In this document: positions 48,101 to 55,793 of the stretch, piece by piece
How positions within the stretch are numbered: the stretch's first letter is position 1
Layout of the letters: every line of letters starts with the position of its first letter
NCBI RefSeq assembly: GCF_050947875.1
Contig: NC_134570.1
Location: forward strand, 108,902,622 to 108,966,621
DNA: 64,000 bases
DNA from: Dermacentor variabilis
Taxonomy: Eukaryota; Arthropoda; Arachnida; Ixodida; Ixodidae
Reading direction: 5' to 3'
Position numbers and translations under genes: made by a program
Notes under the pieces: generated by a model
The model's database searches: none
The model's input: the letters and a program-made list of their open reading frames with translations, nothing else
What the model was told of the DNA's origin: nothing

Positions 48101-51100
48101 GTGACAGTGACTGGGTGGCTCTGTTTCATGCTGCAGTCAAATGCAACCACCTGGAAGATGTGGTTGCTGCTTGCCTCCCAGTCCAAAGGCTCTGTGGTCC
48201 AGATGGTGCCTGGTAGTGACAGAATGAGCAAGAAGCATGTTTGTTGAGGCACATCATTATCACAATTATACATAATTATGCCCACCGCACCGCAGGATGA
48301 AGGCATCTTCTAGCAATCACCAACTAGCTTTGTTTTGCATGTCGACAAATAAATAGTGCAAAGAACTTCGTGTGTTCTTTTGCCCATGTTAGATCACTGG
48401 CCTAAGACACGTATATATACATGTGTGCTGCTGAATTAACCTTTGTTTGAGGTTGCCGCCTGTTACGTACATTTCTTTTCTTAGTCCACATATTCTTGTG
48501 CTGTTTATTCATCGCCATGCAACATTACAAACCCACCCAACCTCAACGTCTTGTCTGCTGTCTTCGTTGCACGACTGCAAATTTCTTAATTTAGTGATAC
48601 GACCCAATTTTCTGCCGTCCTCAACAACGCTTCTCTTCCATTGGCAGCCACTCTATTACTCCATCAGTTATCTACTCTCCACCATTACATGGTGCGCTCA
48701 GCTACATCTCTTCCTTTTATTATCGACTAGGATAGTGGCTACCCTATTTTCTTATCTCATAGGCCCTTAAGCTTTGCTTTTCTATTGGCTAAGATCACTT
48801 GAATGAAGTCCACAAATACAAGTGCATGTATCTTGTAATTACATATACTAACAACCTAAACTGGAATAACCATATTAGTAATGCCGCCTCTTCTGCTTTT
48901 AGACAACTGTGTCTACTACACCATAAGCTTAAAGATGCATCCCCTGAAGTGAAGTCTTTAGCTTATACCACCCTAATTCAACCCAAACTGGAATATTCTT
49001 CCATTATTTGGGATCTGTTCATTAAAACTAATGCCTTTGAGAGAATACAGAGAAGAGTCATTCATTTTATTTTCTCCAAATACGGCTGTGAAGACCTTGT
49101 AACCAAGTTATTGCACACAAGTGAATTTCACGCCCTTCAAATGAGGTGAAAATTACTGCGACTGAAATTTATTTACTTAATAACATATGTATTAACATTA
49201 ACATATGTATTATTGTAATACCATGTATTTGAAGTGCTGCTTTGACCCACCCTGTAACGGCCGACAGGCCAACAGTATGAGTAAACAAAAAAAAACTTCC
49301 CCTACATCCTAGTCCATACCTCACTCTTTCTGTAAAATATCCATCATTCTACCCTCTTACTCTCTCTCTCTCTCTCCTTACCTTGCCAGGGCAAACTTCC
49401 TTAAGTTGTTTTTTTCCCCAGAGCTATAGAAGAATGGAATGCCATACGTCTTCATTAACCTTGACTCTGTAGAATCACTTGAAACTCATGTTTTTAATAG
49501 TTTGTTCTAGGTTAAATTGCTGTTTTGTGTTGCTTAATCTGTTTTCTCAACATTTCATTTTTTCTTGTAATGTTATATTCGCATTTTAGCCTGTTGTATT
49601 GCATATTTATCGGTGCACCTTGTCCCTCCTGCTTCGGCCACAATACTTGCAGTAGGATGTAGATAAATAACATAAATAAATACTAAATCGAAGAACAATC
49701 TACCTTCATTCTTTCACTTCACCTTGAGTATTTGTCACGAGCATTATACAGAGACACTTTTAATGCAACATTTCCAGAACATTAAGCTACATTCACTGGC
49801 AACATATTATATCATCTTCCGGACCTCGTGCTTCTTCAAAAAGAGGTCAATTTTTATCAACTCACAGCCCACATGCATACATCAATTTTCTTTATCTTTT
49901 GTTTTGCCACAAATAATACAATGATACCATCACAAGTAGATGGCTCACCTTCAGAGTCGATGGAAAAGGGCACGTGTGCATCCAGGATGTCGTACTTGCA
50001 GATTTCACTGTTCTTGGGTGTGCAGTCTGCGTCAAGGGCACGCACACGAAGCACGCGCTCGTGTGGTGGCCGGCCCTCGTCCACACTGCCCTGGTAGGAC
50101 TCCTCCTCCCACCGAGGAGCAAACTCGTTGACATCGTCCACTGTCAGGTGCACAGTCACGCTGCAAGAAGAGCCCATGAAGCGCGCAGGTCAAATACAAG
50201 GCAAGGCTGCTGGATTGCAACATGGGTAGCACACAATGCAAGTCCACTAATTGAAGCTATCAGAGATTTCAGGGGAAAATGATAAATGCTCAAGTTCTAT
50301 TTGCTGGTCTTGCTTTAATCTAGGTAAACTGCCATCTGCTACCGTTCAGTGCCACCTAGCTATTACAGTGCTTCCATAGCTGTATGACCTCCTCCTGCTA
50401 AGTACAAGGTCACCAGGGCTCAATTCCCAGCTGCTATGTCCCCATTCTGATGGGGATGGAATTATAATCGAATCAATCAATCAATCAATCGATCAATCAG
50501 CTTAGTGTAATGAAACAAAATACTGGTGGACCAGCTCCCCTTTAGAGCCATCTGTTCCTGTAATACACGATTTGATACAAGGCCATTTTTTCAGCTATAT
50601 TAATCAACATCCCCAATTTACTACTGGAAACACGATTGTAAAAATGCTTTACCTGGTATTACAAAAATATTTTGTTAAAAATTTCTTTCTGATAATTATA
50701 TTCTGTCACTGTATACATATGCAATTTTTATGCTGAATGATTGTGTATTCCATTGAGACATGTTTCCACAGTAGCACACAGGAATGAAATTGTAAAGTTT
50801 CACCATTTGTGTTTGCTGCTAACAAGAAAAAAGAAAGAAAGTGCAGATGCATAAACCTATTTGAGCAACTAATACATCAACAACAATGAAGCTGTATATG
50901 GTTGTTTTTACATCCTTTGGAAGTTCTAGGAGATTGTTTGGCCACTGTTTGAAGTCTACCCAACACTTGCAAATGCTTCACAATTTTTTACTGTACCAAA
51001 CCCAGCGTTTTTCTGTTAAAATCATAATAAGCAGAATCCTTTCATTGCCAATTGTTTCTCCAATGCCGTCTATAATTTTGTTAATGAACATGGTGTCTTC

Positions 51101-51643
51101 GGGCACACTGAATGTAAAACAGGTCCCCTGGAAGAGCCGGCGATGTTGGGCTGAAGTCCCAAAATTAGCAACACACGGGATCCGCAACAGGCCCAAGGAC
51201 GCCGTTAAGTCTTGTTGGAGGGACAAGAGAAACTACTTGCATGAGGACATGAATGCTAAGGTGCTCCCCGAACTGACCTTAGCCCATAAGCTCAGGTCCA
51301 AACACAATACCTGAGAAATCTGCAGAATGTTTGTCAATTTGCCCCCCCCCCCGCCCCCCCGAGGTGACCTCCAAGAAGGAGCCAAATGCGACATGAAAAA
51401 AAAAAAAAAAGAGTTATTAGCTAAAATAAACATGCAAAGAAATACATTAGAGTGATGGATACACAAGGTAACCTTTATTCTATAACACAAAGCGAATTCT
51501 GGGCTCTAAAGAAAGCTGCGTTGCTGCATCACAGCATGAAAATGGTTGTGAAAGCTTTGCTGTAATATCAGTGCTGTGTGCTGGAGAAAGGATAAGGATG
51601 AGCGGCATGATGTTTCTTTATCAGGGATTTCACATGCTGCTGC

Positions 51644-51698
<55 letters not shown>

Positions 51699-54600
51699 CT
51701 TTATTGCACTCAAACATAAAAAAGTGTCAACTAAGTGTCGATGCTAAAGCAAACAAGGTCGACGTATATGGGGTTAAAATGATTTGTGATAAATGTTTAA
51801 TATATAGCTTGTTTTTCTCTTTCTTTGTTCATTATTCACAAATTTCGCATCGCGTTCGTATCGAATTTCACGCGCAATTACGTCGATTCTGTTTTCTTTA
51901 ACGTCGACACTCGGTTGACGCCAATCCCGGTGATTGTGCAGTCTATGGTGCAACGTGGCTAAGTTTCGACTATATTGGTACTCATTAAGGCCGTACCGTT
52001 AATTTGAATATGTGATTAATTATCGCTTCTTGTAAACACCGGCGAAGACGCCTTACAGACAACGTTGTATTACACGAACTTAGTTTAATCCAAGCGGACA
52101 CACCCCATTTTCCAAACGTATACCGTAAGGCGGCTTTGCCTCAACAGGGCTCTATCTACAGCGGTGCACCCTTCACAGGAGTATAGTGAAATGTGGTTAA
52201 TTTTATACTATACCGGCGCTAATTATGCCCGTACTCTTAATTTTACCTATACTGCAACTAAATCTCGCTTCTTGTCTCGTTGAGACCTATATTTCGATGC
52301 CATTTGCGACACGCTACGACGCTATGGAGGCGCCAAAGGACCGTTTTCTTTTTAGGAAGTGGTTACAAGATACCCAGATCCATATATGCCAAACCTGTGG
52401 TCAGTTAAGCCTTCGCCTTCAAGAAAAGGGGGCGGGGATTGAAGAAAGGAGGAAACCAATCGCCCTGTGTGGCATGCTAGGCTTAGCAGATGAGTACAAA
52501 TCCGTACATGGAGCGCCAGCCACCCGTGGTATGTGTGGCACACAATGATGCCAGCCAGGCCCACCGGACGCCACACAAGTTTCGTACGTCATCATGAACC
52601 ATGCAACGCCACCTTCATAAAATTCAGCAAGCCTGCGGGACGACTGTGCCCCCAAGAACACTTTCTCTAATAAACACGGAAGCAATTAAGCGCCACCCCT
52701 ACCCGCCACTTTGAATTTGTACCACTCTTGCCCAGATTTTTTTTGTCGTGTCCAGCGGCAGCCAACAGAAAACGGGCAAAGCCTCTGAAATCATCGCTGC
52801 ACGCGGTTCGCGTCGCCCGACCTTGGAGGTCATGCTGCTGGGCTCGTGAATACTCATCTCGCCTTTATAAATAGGGCACCAGAAACGCGAAGTGTGCAGG
52901 TAACCAAAGGTCGGTAGACCGGTTGGCTATGGGGCCCACGGTAAAACTAAAAATGAGGCAGTGCAGAGTGACATGGGTTGAGCCAGTTTTGAAGTCCGAG
53001 AAGCCCAGGGCAAAATTAGTGTTTGAGAAAGCCTCAGGAACATGGATGTAAAGAAATGGGCGGCTAAAGTGTATAAATATCTGTACTATGGTATTTCTTC
53101 CTCAAAAGCGTAGGCACCGATGTAGGAAGAGGTCAATAAAGTTGGCAATCAACTACAGGTAATTGAATATGTAAAAAGAGAATCATGAGTCACCAAAATG
53201 AAAGAGAGAAGCAGAGATAGTAAATTAGATGCAAAGGATGAAAAAAAGAAAGACTATATGGAGGTTTACACGAATGGGAAGAAAGATATTAGACGGGAAA
53301 ATCTGTACAATAACACTAAGAGCAGTGCTTTGCTACTTCAGGCTCGAGCTGATTGCCCAAGAACAAAAACATACCGGAGCAAATATTCGCAACAAGATGA
53401 GGTATGTGTCCGCTGCAGCGAAAATGCGGAGGCAACTCAGCTCATCCTAACGGAATGCGAACCCAGTGAGACCTGTAGGTCAAGTATACACCTTCCAGAA
53501 GTGCAGGGACCTAAAGGGGCCCTGAACCAGCCCCCGAGCTCGGTGAAATAACATAGTCCGCGGGTAGCATACGCTGCCGTGCTCATCTCAGCCAAGTTTT
53601 GCTGTCGTACGCGCGGTGCGTGGAGCTCGCAAGCGCATCGCGAAGTCAGCTTTCTCTCAAACGCTCTCTTTTCAACCTTCAAGTGAAGGCCCTGTCCTCA
53701 CTCTCTTCTAGACGCGCTATTTCGTCATTCCCTTAGACGGCTGCTATTGGCCAATAGATGGCATCAAGATGCGGTCAGCCATAGTCGGCCACATGGCGTA
53801 GACACCGTGGCCGCCGCGGGATGCCGCCACGAGTCCACTGGCTATAAAACCTCTTAAACTTCGTAAAGTAGCGACGACTTCCTCCTCGACCGTGGCGCCA
53901 CCTACACTGCTCGAGCGTAGCAACGGCGCGAACATACGCTCCTCGCCACTCCGTAGACACTTCTCGAGCGAAAATGGCGCTGAAGCAAGGCGCGAGGGAC
54001 CATGTCATGCTATTAGGCCAATAGCGACGCGGCGTCGGCCAGCGCGCGCGACGAGGAGGCGGCATTCTTCAAAGCGGGGCGCTACATTACGAAGGTTAAG
54101 GGGCTTTAATTGGCTAAGCGCACTGCGGCTCGCTGAGGGCGACCGCATTTGACTTATGTTCAGCGCGTCGTAGGCACCAAAGGCGGAAGTCGTGGCGCCT
54201 ACGTTAACATCCGAAATGAAATTTGAACTGAGCACCACGGTGGCATTTAGAAGACGGAGCGTTGTGGGCACGCCCCACTGCGCCGCAGCCTCCGCAGTGC
54301 AAGGCATCGAAGAATGAACAGGAACACAGCGGGGGCCGTGTTTGATTGCCAATAACTTTGCTTCTGCTGAACGCATTGAAGTACTACTTTTTGCGGCAGA
54401 GTAGTGCAGAAATAATCTATTTTCACTTCAAATGCCTTTCTCCGCTTTGATAAAAAGTGGTTCAGTGCCCCTTTAGTATGCATGGAAGCGTTAACCGGCC
54501 TGCACTGGAGATAAGCAAGAGAAGCTTGGAGTATCGGTGAAAACAGAAAAAAAAACAGGAAGGAGATTCATAGAACCGGATCTGTTACAGGCATAGTTAA

Positions 54601-55723
54601 CGGTACAATGTATATATGTAAGTTTTAAGCAAGAGAAAGATTAAGGAGATGGAGGCAAAATGCTAGACTGAAAAGCATGTACAGCGTATCTGATTAGAGC
54701 TCAAGCAGACTAGGTGAATTGTCCCTGCCACGCTTAAAAGGGGACGCCAATAAATCATCATCATCATTGTCCAGAGGGTCACACACGCAATGTGTAAGAC
54801 AAATGTTTAACGTAACGCAGTGAGAAAAGAAAGCAAAATCGTAATTTTAGTTAACGGTTTAAAGCAATGGACTCCTTGCACACGGATTCTGTAGACGTAA
54901 CGCAAAGTTCCCATTTTTACTTCATCGAACGTTTGCGACAGTTGCCACCAGCGCATATTGTCAGGGCGTCATGATGAGGCACAGTTGCGCGTGCGGGCAC
55001 CAATGTGATTAACAGTCCCCGCAGATTCTAACCAGCAGAGGAGATGTCAGCGCTTGCCTCAACCCCTGAAAGTGTGGCGATTGAGCTAGCCGGAGACCGG
55101 TCACAGTGCCTTGTTCGGTCAATGCAGCGTCTCCTCAATAGAGGAGGCGCTGGTCAATGTAGATTCTAGGTTCACTGGAAAATAAAAGGTTGTTGTTTCG
55201 GGATAAAATATTGTGATTGGCTGAGTAGCAATATCATGACTCCCACACAAGTTGCCAAAGCGTCCCAGTTTCATCATGATGTCAGTGACACGAACAAGCA
55301 GCATTTACTTGCATACGGTAGACTCGTATTGCGTTTCCTGCGTAGCAAGCTAACGCCACCTGGTGCCATACGTAAAAGTTGGCGCTCTTCCTTCCGATAA
55401 GCCTGCTTTTGCTGCTGCGTTGTGAGTTGACCTAAAGTACCTGCAGATTGTCAGCTACATTCTGCGCGCAAACACGCACTCATGCACACACACACACCCA
55501 CGTGCGGTTCGCATGATACAAGCTCCTGATTTTCCGATATTCCAAGCACTCTAGCATGCCACACGTACTGCTGTGAAACAGAACGTTTGAAAACAAAAAT
55601 TACATAGTGAGGCGCTTAATCTCAGACACTTAGTGGTTTTATACTGTGACACTGCGGCAATGCTGGGCATGACACGGTGCGAGTCTTGTTGTGGAATTCT
55701 CGTAAATAAGTTCCAAACATCGA

Positions 55724-55793
<70 letters not shown>

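Larger units (their letters stand above)
50161..53197. other. Intron sequence of calsyntenin, nothing further recognised
   Basis: Part of the 6.4-kb intron between the first two exons found. It holds the microsatellites listed separately and otherwise short frames without motifs. Confidence 0.5.
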
